NCBI RefSeq assembly: GCF_029784135.1
Contig: NC_073746.1
Location: forward strand, 105,152,661-105,216,660
Direction of reading: 5' to 3'
Origin: Toxorhynchites rutilus septentrionalis
Taxonomy: Eukaryota > Arthropoda > Insecta > Diptera > Culicidae
DNA: 64,000 nt
The notes under the pieces were generated by a model. That model was not told the origin of the DNA. It was given only the letters and a program-made list of their open reading frames with translations, and made no database searches. Position numbers and translations under genes: made by a program. This document shows positions 11,222 to 21,099 of this stretch, piece by piece (the stretch's first letter is position 1; every line of letters begins with the position of its first letter).

Positions 11222-11605
11222 CAGCCATTCCATGCCAAACCGATATAGTGGTTCTCAGATTTTTCTGACAAGTGGTAGTTTAGTTCTTTATGGTTTCGGG
11301 ACCAAGGATGCTATATTTTTTTATATCTTCTCTTGAAAGTTGTGTTTTTAACATAACAAATTCAAAAATCAGAGATGTGAAATTTTTTGTTTTTGAGTTA
11401 TGATTTTTCAAAGTTAACATGTTTTCAGTCTTCTATGTTACTAGACTGGATGTATGCGACTAGAATTTAATTAATTGGCATATGTGTCATTTTTTTAAAG
11501 GGCTAGCTAATGGACTTCAATTTGATATATCGACCATCTGAACCGGTCCAGTAGTTCAAAAGCAATAAATTTTTAAACAAAGTCATTTTTGAAAAAAAAT
11601 GAAAA
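11222..11605 (+). repeat. Left end of palindromic repeat R1
   Basis: It begins CAGCCATTCCATGCCAAACC and continues through 'gatatagtggttctcag'. The same end is seen reversed at 41910-41932, 60730-60753 and 63030-63062. Inside are 'gggaccaaggatgctatatttttttatat' and 'tgatatatcgaccatctgaaccggtccagtagttcaaaag' type blocks shared with the complete copy at 61616-63062. Confidence 0.75.
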
Positions 11606-11607
11606 AT

Positions 11608-11864
11608 GAAGACCTCCCTGGGGACGCATTGATTTCGCCTGGCAAAAAAAATCGCCCGAAATTAATTTGATTATTTCAATATTCATCACGTTGACAATGT
11701 TGACACAGTGAACCAGCGAGAAATTACTTGATACGCATTCAGGGACGCAATTGGAAGTGAATTGATGTTGGATGGACGGTTGAGATGTATGGGATCAATT
11801 CACTGTAGGGTTTCGGAAAAATTAAATAAATGACACACATCATGTTCGCGGTAATTTACCCATG
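11608..11864 (+). repeat. Repeat R6, copy 1
   Basis: About 257 bp almost identical to 21943-22196 in the same orientation, from GAAGACCTCCC to GGTAATTTACCCAT. Both contain 'gcgaaatcaatgc' and 'cattcagggacgcaattgg' blocks. No TIR or tRNA-like head was found, so its class is unknown. Confidence 0.8.
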
Positions 11865-12285
11865 GAGTACATCCAAATGAAATCGACAAATGACAAAACA
11901 TGAGTACTTTTGATTCCAATGAAAGTGTGTATTCCGTTTGGGTTAGAGGAAATATGAGTTTTCCACAGCAATTGGGAATTTTTTGACTCAAGCGTAACTT
12001 TTGAAAAGGGCGTATCGATTTGAGTAAGAGAAATCTTTGATAATTTATATCTCAAAAACTATGAGTCGTACCGAAATAGTGTCTTAGAAAGAGTTATATA
12101 GTATTGATGGTTGAATATGAAAAAAATGTACACTGAGAAAAAAAATAGTACACTTATTTATTTACAAAATAAAAATTCAATTTGCAATATCCAAAATACA
12201 TATTTTTAATTTTTTTTTCATTTTTTCGTACAAGTCATGCAGAAAATTTAAAAAATGGGCCCAAGATGGTAAAACTATTTTTGAC
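11865..12285. other. No gene recognised
   Basis: AT-rich DNA. Short ORFs on the minus strand (11800-12055) have no recognisable motif. Confidence 0.4.
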
Positions 12286-12294
12286 GAACTTTGT

Positions 12295-12361
12295 GGAACA
12301 TTTTTTTTTTTTGAATTTTCATTTGTTCATAAAATTAGTTACAATCATCTGTTTTAAGTCA
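12295..12361 (-). mobile_element. 3' end of mariner remnant, left of LINE insertion
   Basis: On the minus strand the sequence after the stop region matches the 3' UTR of the mariner at 53945-53990 (GATTGTAACTAATTTTATGA and onward). Its continuation lies at 15363-15697; the LINE is inserted between them. The terminal repeat itself is not clear here. Confidence 0.7.
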
Positions 12362-12864
12362 TTCGCTATCCAACTCTTGACGAGTAAAGTTCAGTGTCGG
12401 TATTGTGCGTTGCCACTTTTGCTATTGTGCTATTGGTACGAGTGTATCGTGTACGAGTGAAGGTCATTGCTGTCCGCGACCTGACCTTTTGTGAAGTGGA
12501 ACGAAGGAACAAAGGAAGCAGCGCTCTTGCAGCGAGCCGGATTGCGGCTGTTGAACTGATTCGACATAACGGGATCGCCATCGCGTGACTTGCGACGGGA
12601 TTCATCATCACGTGGCTCCGTAAGCTATTCTTGCGCTATTGTGTTGTCTCCGTAGCGCGTAGCCTCTGTCTCTCCCTGATTAGGGCAGTAGAGTGCACTA
12701 TTGGAACAACTTTTATATTAAGGTACACATATTTATTATTAATATTACTATTCAATTATTTGTTCATTGTTTAATATTATTATCATAATTTTTTTTTGCT
12801 ATTTTTTTTGAGATTATTGTTAAAATCAATAATAAATTAGAAATAAGACAGAAATTTTTGTAAA

Positions 12865-13475
12865 ATGGAGAATAGTGGAGGATCTCCAGAGATGGAGATC
12901 TCCGATAATGAATCTTATACAAGATCTGGGAAAAAACATAAACGAGTCCCTCATAAGGAAGATAATTCTTCTGGGGACGAATCCGCTCATCCTACCAAGC
13001 CCCCCTCTAAGAAAATTGCAAGCCTCCCTTCTCAACCCACTGTTACTTCCACTCCCCCTCTCCCATCAGTGATTTCGCTTCCCCCTTCTGATGCTTCCGA
13101 TCCAACCCAATCCTCGTCCTCATCCTCATCCTCGTCCTCGTCCTCGTCCTCGTCTTCCCCCTCTGTTGTCTCCGCTCCACGTGTCAGAGTTTATCCAGAA
13201 GATGCACCTGGAACTGGCCCGTGGGTTGTTTTCTTCCGGCCAAAACCGAAAGGAAAAAACCTTAACGTGATTCAGATCATGAAAGATCTGGCCAGATACA
13301 CTTCTGTATCTGAAATTCGCAGGGTTAGAGCGAACAAATTGCGAGTTGTCGTGAATGACCGGAAACACGCAAACGAGATTGTTGCTGATCAACATTTCAC
13401 TCTCGAAAATCGAACATTCATACCCTCCCATAACGTAGAAATTGGGGGGGTGATAAGCATAGACCAGCAAAACCA
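12865..13475 (+). pseudogene. LINE ORF1 (gag-like), 3' part deleted
   Basis: The ORF starts MENSGGSPEMEISDNES and has an acidic, Ser/Pro-rich N-terminal region with a run of about 16 serines near residues 83-98, encoded by TCC/TCG repeats. From about residue 105 a folded region begins (PRVRVYPEDAPGTGPWVVFF, then IMKDLARYTSVSEIRRVRANK). It resembles the RRM-like nucleic-acid-binding part of gag-like ORF1 proteins in jockey and I group LINEs. ORF1 proteins bind their own RNA in the retrotransposition particle. The usual C-terminal CCHC zinc knuckles are absent, because the sequence switches near 13475 into the end of ORF2 in another frame. The ORF then runs on out of frame to 13581. The protein is therefore truncated and not functional as it stands. 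Confidence 0.75.
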
Positions 13476-15017
13476 AAGCTTCAACTTTTGGGTAAACCGA
13501 TCACTCATGCTATGTCATTCAAGTATCTTGGGGTCTGGTTCGACTCCAAATGTACTTGGGGGGCCCATATTAGGTATCTGAGTAAAAAATGCCAACAAAG
13601 AATAAACTTTCTCCGTACAATTACCGGCACCTGGTGGGGAGCCCACCCAGAAGATCTTATAATGTTGTATCGAACAACTATTCTCTCAGTGATGGAGTAT
13701 GGCAGTTTCTGTTTTCAATCAGCTGCCAAAACACACCTCATTAAACTCGAGCGAATTCAGTATCTTTGTCTCCGTATCGCGTTGGGATGTATGCCCTCAA
13801 CGCATACCATGAGTCTCGAGGTTTTGGCAGGCCTACTCCCACTAAAAGATCGCTTCAATTTATTATCTCTTCGGTTCTTCATCCGGTGTAAGGTCATGAA
13901 TCCATTGGTGATCGGAAATTTTGAGCAGCTGATCGAGCTAAATTTTCACTCCGGATTCATGAGTTCATATCATGAATTCATCTCCATGCAGGTTGATCCT
14001 TCTTCGTATACTCCCAACCGTGTTTGTTTCCCTGACTACATCAATTCCTCTGTGCATTTTGATCTGTCCATGAAGCAAGATATCCATGGATATTCAGATT
14101 ACCAACGATCGAGGATCGCTCCAACGATCTTCGATGAAAAGTATGGGGGTATCAATTGTGATAATATGTACTTTACTGATGGGTCCACTATAAACGAGTC
14201 CACAGGATTTGGAGTGTTCAACGAATTTTTTAGCACCTCACACAGTCTTCAGAATCCTTGCTCAGTGTATATTGCTGAATTGGCAGCAATTCATTGGGCG
14301 CTGGACAGCGTCGCCTCACGACCTGTTGAACACTATTACATTGTAACGGATAGTCTTAGCTCTGTCGAAGCTATCCGTTCAGTGAGGCCGGAAAAGCACT
14401 CGCCGTACTTCCTTGAGAGAATACGAGAAATTTTGAGTGCTTTATCCAGACGCTGTTACGTCATTACCTTTGTCTGGGTCCCTTCACATTGCTCCATTCC
14501 GGGTAATGAGAGGGCTGACTCATTAGCAAAGGTAGGTGCAATTGAAGGCGATATTTATCAGCGTCAAATCGCCTTCAATGAATTTTATTCTTTAGTCCGC
14601 AAAAATACCATCGCTAACTGGCAACGCAAGTGGAATGAAGATGAATTGGGCCGGTGGTTTCACTCGATTATCCCTAAGGTTAGCCTCAAACCGTGGTTCA
14701 AAAGTCTAGACTTGAATCGGGACTTTATCCGCACCTTCTCCCGACTCATGTCCAATCACTGTTCGTTAGATGCACTACTCTTTCGTTTCAATCTTGCCAG
14801 CAGCAATCTCTGCGTTTGTGGCCAAGGTTATCACGACATCGAGCACATTGTTTGGTCGTGCGAGGTGTATCTGGTCGCCAGATCGAATTTAGAAAACTCC
14901 CTTCGGGCCCGAGGAAGACAGCCCAATGTGCCGGTGAGAGATGTGTTGGCTCGGTTAGACCTTGATTACATGTTCCATATATATGTTTTCCTTAAAGCTA
15001 TAGATCTTCGTGTGTGA
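13476..15017 (+). pseudogene. LINE ORF2 C-terminal part: RT thumb, RNase H and zinc motif
   Basis: An open frame of about 510 codons encodes the end of a LINE ORF2. It begins in the RT thumb (MSFKYLGVWFDSKCTWG, residues about 8-24). A complete RNase H follows from about residue 225: TDGSTINESTGFGVF, AELAAIHWAL, VTDSLSSVEAI and GNERADSLAK give the four acidic catalytic residues D-E-D-D. After that comes a Cys/His cluster, CVCGQGYHDIEHIVWSCE, typical of I/LOA/R1-type elements. The endonuclease and the RT palm with its YxDD box are missing, so it cannot mobilise itself. There is no ATG at the junction; translation would need an internal start. The RNase H part is well preserved and closely matches the copy at 48.9-49.6 kb. 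Confidence 0.85.
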
Positions 15018-15362
15018 TTGTCCCTACATCCTTATACCCTCCTTTCCTTCCTTTGCGGGTAATTCGTCCCCTTGCTATAAATAGTAGAATAAGTTGAAAT
15101 GTAAATACACTATAGATATACGAATAGATTTATGAAATGAGTGTTCATCAACATTGTTACAATTTCCTTATATCCCATCCTTCTCCTAAAAATATGTCAC
15201 CCTCCTAAACTCGAGTACACCGCGAGTAATCGGTTTTCCACCTTACTAACCATAGATGTAAGAAAATTGTTTATATATATAGTTTCAAAATTATATTAAA
15301 GAATTCGGCTCCTTTAAACTTAAGTAACTGAGCCTGTAAAAATAAACGAATTGATAAAAAAA
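15018..15362 (+). other. 3' UTR and A-rich tail of the LINE
   Basis: About 345 bp of non-coding LINE end, from the stop codon region to AATTGATAAAAAAA. The block GAGCCTGTAAAAATAAACGA recurs at 15827 and 49916, marking the 3' end of this family. Confidence 0.8.
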
Positions 15363-15694
15363 ATCTGTTTTAAGTCAAATATGCGCCGTTTTGTTTGATG
15401 ACTTGTTCCCAACGAGATGCCAACTTCATAATACCCCTGTTATAGAAGCTCGCTTCCTTATTGGCAAAAAACTCGGATAGCTAATTTTCACAGGCCTCTT
15501 TTGTGGCTAACTTCTGACTACCTAGTTCGTTCGCCATGGACAAAAACAGGTGGTTGTCACTTGGTGCAAGGTCCGGACTATACGGCGGATGCAAAAGAAC
15601 CTCCCATCCGAGCTCCCGGAGCTTCTGGCGCGTCACCAAAGAAGTTTGTGGCCTGGCGTTGTCCTGATGGATACCGCAGGACTTTTTTGACAGC

Positions 15695-15697
<3 letters not shown>
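15363..15697 (-). pseudogene. Deleted mariner transposase, C-terminal part, unit 1
   Basis: On the minus strand the element starts at 15697 with a terminal repeat like TTGGCTGTCAAAAAAGTCC. It passes directly into HQDNARPHTSLVTRQ, LGWEVLLHPPYS and SDYHLFLSMANELGS-like sequence, then the C-terminal end. The first catalytic Asp and all of the N-terminal DNA-binding part are missing, so this is an internal deletion derivative of a DD34D mariner. The last nucleotides were split off to 12361 by the LINE. Stops interrupt the remaining frame. It matches the mariner at 52775-53990 closely. Confidence 0.8.

Positions 15698-15773
<76 letters not shown>
15697..15773. repeat. (TA)n microsatellite
   Basis: About 75 bp of uninterrupted TA repeat next to the mariner end. 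Confidence 0.95.
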
Positions 15774-15777
<4 letters not shown>

Positions 15778-15857
15778 TCAAAATTATATTAAAGAATTCG
15801 GTTCCTTTAAACTTAAGTAACTGAGCCTGTAAAAATAAACGAATTGATAAAAAAAAA

Positions 15858-16190
15858 AATCTGTTTTAAGTCAAATATGCGCCGTTTTGTTTGATGACTT
15901 GTTCCCAACGAGATGCCAACTTCATAATACCCCTGTTATAGAAGCTCGCTTCCTTATTGGCAAAAAACTCGGATAGCTAATTTTCACAGGCCTCTTTTGT
16001 GGCTAACTTCTGACTACCTAGTTCGTTCGCCATGGACAAAAACAGGTGGTTGTCACTTGGTGCAAGGTCCGAACTATACGGCGGATGCAAAAGAACCTCC
16101 CATCCGAGCTCCCGGAGCTTCTGGCGCGTCACCAAAGAAGTGTGTGGCCTGGCGTTGTCCTGATGGATACCGCAGGACTTTTTTGACAGC

Positions 16191-16194
<4 letters not shown>
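15858..16194 (-). pseudogene. Deleted mariner transposase, unit 2 of the tandem duplication
   Basis: Second copy of the piece at 15363-15697, with the same internal deletion and the same terminal repeat next to a (TA)n tract. The frame reads HQDNARPHTSLVTRQ and PPYSSDLAPSDNHLF, so the third catalytic position (SDY) has become SDN, with the Asp kept. It exists by segmental duplication, not by a second transposition, since the LINE tail was copied with it. It is non-functional. Confidence 0.8.

Positions 16195-16283
<89 letters not shown>
16192..16283. repeat. (TA)n microsatellite
   Basis: About 90 bp of TA repeat ending unit 2 of the tandem duplication. Confidence 0.95.
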
Positions 16284-16287
<4 letters not shown>

Positions 16288-16600
16288 CTCTCCTCCGAAA
16301 CGGCTCGACCGATTTTGATGAAATTGTGCACAAAAAACTTGGTAAGCATGAGAATAGGCTGTAAACTATACACGATACCGCTAGGATACCGATTACTAAA
16401 TATTTAATACCGATTAGAGTGCCTCTATGCAGAATTTTTTTTTCTTAAATTTTGCTTCCAACAATACATATAACCAGAAATTCAAACCCCATACCCTATT
16501 TTCAATCGCGATTTTAGTAGTTTTTTATAAACAATATTCAAAAAATTTAACCGTTGGTCATTTTTCAAACAGAACGAATTTATTTATGTTGTTAAATAAC
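16284..16600. repeat. Helitron-like 5' sentence and AT-rich DNA
   Basis: The sequence after the TA tract reads CTCTCCTCCGAAACGGCTCG, then 'accgattttgatgaaattgtg', a sentence typical of non-autonomous Helitron-like repeats in insects. The rest is AT-rich with no gene. Confidence 0.4.
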
Positions 16601-17640
16601 ATATGGCGCTAGATCGAACTTTCATCCACACATTCGCAAGTAACTTCACTTCGTCTAAAGCCAGGCATATCGCCCACGAGCTGGAAGTATTTTTGAATGA
16701 GCACAACGAATTATTGAAATACTTCAAATCACACTTGCTCGGTTTACAAAATGGCAATCACGTTATTGTCACCAATTCTGATAAAACATCTGCTGGAGAG
16801 CACGTGTCTAAATTCAGTGCGCAAGCGTTACTAAAATCATAGAAGGTGTCTGCACAATGTCGCGAGAAATTGTGATTCGAAGAAAAAACAATAATCTTGA
16901 ATCCATCGTTAACGCACATCTTTCATACGACTTTCTCCATGTTCTTCTTCAATAGCACTAACGTTCTCAACGTTCGCCTTCTCATCGTAGTACTACTTGC
17001 ATCATTTTTAGTAGTACTTAGTTGAGATTCCTCTACCAAACAACAAGCCTTGAATTTATTCTGAGTGGCAAGCTCTAGAATGTATGTGACCACAATGTCA
17101 GAAGAAGTCAGAAGAAATATCTTTGACGGAAAATGCCCAACCGTCTCGAAAGAACAAGATGAACAAGAAACACTAGACAACATGTTACTGCTACAGGTAC
17201 TCCATTCATTATGAACATCATTACTCATTTTGAAATAATACTTATGAATATCAGACGAATAAAATAAAGGAGTGCGCTCGATGGATTTTAAGTATGGCGT
17301 ATGATGTCGTGAACTGTACCAACAAATCATCATGTAAGATCGACATGTAAGCGAAGATAGAGAGTGAACGACTGCGATTCCTACGATCTAATCAACATAA
17401 GTGGCTTGATGAAGAATACATTCACTTGAAGAACGCTATCGTGAGCAACGCCGTAACAGCGTCAGAGTCAATTGCTATCCGTACGGATTGCAATTTTGCA
17501 TTCTGAAATCCGTTCGACTCAAGTCCAATCAAGTTATGCAAATGTGTCAACCTTGCGATGCAATTCGACATAGACAACATTGAGCTCTGTGTTCCATTTC
17601 TGTGGAGCAAATATGCAAAATGAATATTAGGGTGGAAAAA
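16601..17640 (+). pseudogene. Helitron Rep/helicase relic, copy 1
   Basis: The plus strand encodes fragments of the long N-terminal region of Helitron replication proteins. A frame at 16603-16842 includes HELEVFLNEHNELLKYFKSH and NSDKTSAGEHVSKF; autonomous Helitrons have a closely similar 'DKTPAGEHxRRFNAP' motif. After frame breaks it continues with REIVIRR. The frame resumes at about 17290-17460 with a YQQ piece, DMSE-like residues and LRFLRSNQHKWLDEEYIHLK, again in the order known for Helitron proteins. The segment between about 16941 and 17215 is an insertion resembling a mosquito repeat (TTCTTCTTCAAT start). The Rep catalytic HUH motif and the helicase are absent. A parallel relic is at 42890-44400. 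Confidence 0.6.
16941..17215 (-). repeat. Insertion with TTCTTCTTCAATGGCACTAA-type start
   Basis: A related but shorter piece is at 23271-23361. The sequence 'ttagtagtacttagttgagattcctctacc' and 'gagtggcaagctctagaatg' follow. It interrupts the Helitron relic. It may be a SINE in minus orientation, but I see no clear box B, so the class is uncertain. Confidence 0.45.
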
Positions 17641-18845
17641 ACGCTTTTAAAACAAAAATCTGTATCAGCTCCATTGAAGTTGCCTGGCGTATCTTTGGTT
17701 TCCCAATTCATGAACATGACCCAGCAGATATAAATTTAGCCGTTCATCTTGAAAATGACAAGGGCGTATTTTCCATCAAAGAGACAGAATTTGAACCCCA
17801 ATGTTTAAGAATTATTTTTTTCCCAACTTCCATTTTGCGGGAAATCGAGTATTGGCCGAATCCTGCACTTTTTCTTGCAATTACAAACATACTGTGAACT
17901 GAAGGTCACTTCAGTAAGCTAATATACGGCATTAATAAATGCATTAATTTTACATTTCGGGACTAACAAGCACAGAGAAATGAAAGCTTCCAGGTATAAA
18001 CCTGAATTGATCCACCTATGGTGAGATGTGACCTTTCTTCTTCATGCTATTGCTTTCATTTAGATTGTTGTCCGTGGAAAAATGTTAATGCTCAACAAGT
18101 ATTTGTTTCCGATTATCCATTTCCCGAAAAATCGAACATTTTTCAAAATCTGCAAAGTACAAATACGCTGCGAAAAATTAATGGCTAGAGGGTTGGGAGG
18201 TTATTATCCTGTTGAATAGAATCATCATTTAGGTTTTCTTCATTGATGAGATCACCCACCCAATCCGGCGGGAGAATATTCACCCAGCAATCTCATTAGA
18301 ACCATTCTTCCACGCACTAATTTCCTCCAACTCATCCACACACGATATTCTACGGACTGCCATCACCTAAGGTTATCACGGACAGTCATGCAATTTTTCG
18401 ATAATATTTGCTGAGTTAATTGATACTAACAAATATTAACAATTGAAATTTCTGAAAAAAAATGAAAAAACCTTCCGTCTTCCAAAGTAAACAAACTAGA
18501 ATGCGCTGCGGAGGTCAGATGTATTGGTATTGATTCAGCAGAACAGAAATGTCCGTTATGGTTAACGTTCGATTTTTTGAACACTCAATTTCCCCGGCTG
18601 TTATGTATGTTCATCTATCGCAGTTATACTGTAGAAAAGCTCACGTGTTTTTGTATTTTATCGGTTATTTTTTATTGAAATTAAAAACACCTTCCAAACA
18701 TACTTGCTTTAAATCAAATTTACTGCCCAATAAAGTTATGCAAAATTGAACGAAATTGATGGTAAGTGGTAGCTAATAAATTAAACTTCCTTTTGGTGCA
18801 AAACCATTATCATTCGGTTGCTTTCCAAAGGCATTAAAAATTATC
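17641..18845. other. No gene recognised
   Basis: Mixed AT-rich sequence. Short ORFs (for example 18549-18749) have no recognisable motif. Possible single-copy DNA around 18220-18400. Confidence 0.4.
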
Positions 18846-18846
18846 A

Positions 18847-19251
18847 AAGTTCGATTCTTCGAACGCTTGGCACAAAATGGGTTAATGAAATACATTAAAC
18901 ATATGAGAGTTAAGTTAATACAAGCCTACCTAACAGGTCGGAATCAGATAGTGTCAGTCAACGGTATGGATTCGCAACCAATCTGTATTCTATCCGGAAT
19001 ACCACAAGGATCTGTGCTCGGTCCATTATTATTTACGTTATTTATAAATACTACGATCTTGCAATCATGCAAAATTCATATGTTTGCTGATGACGTGCAA
19101 CTTTATTTGAGTACAAATAAATTAGATATTTACACAATGGCTCGGTTGATCAATGGCGATTTAGAAAGGTTATATCAATGGACTCATACAAATCTTCTGC
19201 CAATTAATGTTAGTAAAACAAAGGCGATGTTTCTTTCAAGATCAAGACCTC
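18847..19251 (+). pseudogene. LINE reverse transcriptase fragment
   Basis: The frame reads LIQAYLTGRNQIVSVNG, then SGIPQGSVLGPLLFTLF and MFADDVQLY. These are RT palm motifs of non-LTR retrotransposons: the 'GxPQGSVLGP' box and the 'FADD' catalytic box with its two aspartates. The thumb start (NVSKTKAMFLS) follows. The piece covers about 130 residues of a 400-residue or longer RT. It is truncated at the 5' side and cut at about 19251 by Helitron sequence. The ORF continues into the Helitron DNA only by chance. It most resembles the jockey/CR1 group, but the clade is not certain. No promoter or other LINE part lies around it. Confidence 0.7.
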
Positions 19252-19621
19252 CACATGCCAAATTTGGTTTCATTTGCTTGATTAATTCTCGAGTAATGCA
19301 GAAATTTGTGTTTCATTTGTATGGCAGCCCCCCTTTGAGTGGGGGAAGGACTGTCTAACCATCATAGAAACATTTATTGCACCCTAAAACTTTCACATGC
19401 CAACTTTGGTTTCGTTTGCTTGGTTAATTTCCGAGTAATGCAGATATTTGTGTTTCATTTGTATGGCAGCCCCCCCTTAGAGAGGGGGGAGTGGTCTCAA
19501 AATATCACGAAAACCTTCCCCGGCCCCAAAAACCCCTATATACCAATTTTCATGCCGAATGCCGATCGGTTCAGTAGTTTCCGAGTCTATAAGAATCAGA
19601 CAGACAGACAGACATCACTCC

Positions 19622-19641
<20 letters not shown>
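19252..19641 (-). mobile_element. Non-autonomous Helitron, 5' end fragment
   Basis: Reverse-oriented relative of the Helitron at 36491-37316. It shares the start (AAAATGGAGTGATGTCTGTC on the minus strand), 'gactcggaaactactgaaccg', the G-run blocks 'cccccctttgagtggggg', and two internal repeat units. Its 5' end abuts a (TA)n tract. The 3' CTAG end is missing. Confidence 0.75.
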
Positions 19642-19748
<107 letters not shown>

Positions 19749-19835
19749 AGACAAGCTTTACTATCAAAATACAGATAATTTATTGTTCTTTCAGAAAAAA
19801 AAAATATTCAAAAAATTATTTTTTTGGACTTTGAT

Positions 19836-19920
19836 AATGTGTACGTTATATCGAGGTAAAATGTACGTTACATCGAGGGTACGTTATAACGAGGGTACGT
19901 TATATCGAAGTTTCCCTGTA
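19836..19920. repeat. GTACGTTATATCGAGG tandem repeat
   Basis: Four or five degenerate 18-20 bp units (GTACGTTATATCGAGG, GTACGTTACATCGAGG and so on). A similar word occurs at 60800-60835. Confidence 0.75.
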
Positions 19921-20360
19921 TATATCGCTGTTGCTTTTATGCTATATATATATATGGCGCTATCTTGTAGGTGTCATCTTGTGGAAATACAATAAATAAT
20001 TGAATTAATAAAAAAACTTTTGTATCAAACGTGTTTCCATTTAGTTCCGCTACTTATGACGCACATGTTAATCAGTCCTACAATAATTAATAAATAATTT
20101 ATCTCGAAGAATTGCAAAGAAAACACGTGTCTGGCTTTAAAAGCAAAAGTGTCCGGATTTCAAAGCATTATTGAAAAAAAAAGGATTCAAAATCACGACA
20201 CGATGAAAGAAATTTCAAATTTTGAACAAATATAACATGATTTTGTGGAATTCTGTGATTCATAACTTAGATGAAGGCCTTCTAATTATATAGGAACTCC
20301 AATTTTTTATGCTATGATATGTCATTATTTTTTAGTAGTTGAAGTTATATTCGTAAGCAC
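19921..20360. other. AT-rich DNA with a CCGGA repeat word
   Basis: No gene is seen. A GTGTCCGGATTTCAAAGC word at 20147-20164 is related to words at 10400 and 20670. Confidence 0.4.
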
Positions 20361-20364
20361 TTAA

Positions 20365-20665
20365 CCCTTTCAGGACCATAAGGTTACGGTACCTTATTAA
20401 ATCAATTTAGCTATATGTTATGAATCAATAGGCACCCTAAAAACATAATTTATACTAAAAATTCAAAAAACTTTTACCTTTTTTTTTGTTAAATTTATGG
20501 CACAAATATGTCCCTATGGTCGCTATTATGTATTGCCAGTAAAAATAATAAAAAGGTACATTCCGAAATATTAAAATAAAAAAATAATTTACAATGGTTA
20601 CGTGAATATTTAATTAATCCATGATTTTTGCTTGGGACATCGGCGTCCCCGTGGTCGTGAAAGGG
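20365..20665. mobile_element. piggyBac-type MITE with TTAA target duplication
   Basis: The left end CCCTTTCAGGACCA and right end TGGTCGTGAAAGGG are inverted repeats (13 of 14 match) and are flanked by TTAA at 20361-20364 and 20666-20669. TTAA duplication is diagnostic of piggyBac transposition. The 301-bp interior has no ORF, so a piggyBac transposase elsewhere would have moved it. Confidence 0.85.
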
Positions 20666-20699
20666 TTAAGCGTCCGGACTTCGATGCATTACTATATCG

Positions 20700-20890
20700 T
20701 GTACGCCAGTTTGAAAACTAGTGTCGAGAAAAACGCGTTTGAACTAAAATGGCTGTAACTCGTTAAATAATAGAATTTTCGATAAGTCCTTTCTAGAGTA
20801 TATTCTAGAACGCCTAAACTACAGAAATATGAAGGAAAAAACATTTGATTTTTTTCAAATTTTTAAATTAGATACTGCCTTAACAAAAAT
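20700..20890 (-). repeat. Repeat R4/R5 fragment, uninterrupted at the family F target
   Basis: On the minus strand it reads 'aaacgcgtttttctcgacactagttttcaaactggcgtacacg'. The copy at 30898-31100 plus 32221 onward carries the same sequence but split by the element at 31101-32220. This copy therefore shows the probable empty site. It also shares 'tttctgtagtttaggcgttctagaatata' with that copy. Confidence 0.75.
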
Positions 20891-20983
20891 GTGTAAAAAT
20901 AATTATGATTGTGCAGCAATATGCTTGCAATAGGTGATCGACTCAGCTCTCACTTGATGAAGCGTTTCATATGTATAGAGCTG

Positions 20984-21099
20984 AATACACTGAAGTCGCG
21001 TTTTTTTATATGTGGTTTAACTTTACGCGGCTTTTATTACGCAGTTTTTTGTTTACGCGAAACGTATCCCCCGCGTAAAAAGCGACTCCAGTGTATTTA
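20984..21099. mobile_element. Small hairpin MITE
   Basis: Inverted ends AATACACTGAAGTCGCG and GCGACTCCAGTGTATT (rest of the arm is TTTTTACGCGG-like) fold into a hairpin of about 115 bp. Interior words TTACGCGG and CCGCGTAA strengthen the fold. Confidence 0.7.

Larger units (their letters stand above)
12362..15362 (+). mobile_element. LOA/I-type LINE with internal deletion
   Basis: A 3.0-kb non-LTR retrotransposon is flanked by a perfect 15-bp target duplication, ATCTGTTTTAAGTCA, at 12347-12361 and 15363-15377. It has a 5' UTR (12362-12864), an ORF1 start, the end of ORF2 with RNase H, a 3' UTR and an A-rich tail (AATTGATAAAAAAA). A full-length relative should also have an endonuclease and the main RT domain; here these are missing, because ORF1 sequence joins directly to the end of the RT region near 13475. 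The presence of the 5' UTR and the target duplication show that it inserted as a unit. Whether the deletion happened before or after insertion cannot be told. A second, 5'-truncated copy of this family is at 48863-49949. Confidence 0.9.
15281..16283. repeat. Tandem duplication of LINE tail, mariner piece and (TA)n
   Basis: The block starting AGTTTCAAAATTATATTAAA at 15281 is repeated from 15774, a period of 493 bp. Each unit holds the last 80 bp of the LINE, the target duplication, about 335 bp of mariner and a (TA)n tract. It contains differences such as two extra A in the tail, so the two units have diverged slightly. Confidence 0.9.

Noticed and set aside
13488..15017. A complete host or LINE protein of 509 residues
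   Set aside because: It opens with TTG, not ATG, at a deletion junction and contains only the end of LINE ORF2.
15501..16407. ORFs of 67-136 codons with long Tyr-Ile repeats
   Set aside because: Read-through of (TA)n microsatellites next to mariner pieces.
19251..19358. C-terminal part of the ORF 18867-19358
   Set aside because: From about 19252 the frame runs in Helitron DNA (reverse orientation); only the first part is RT.
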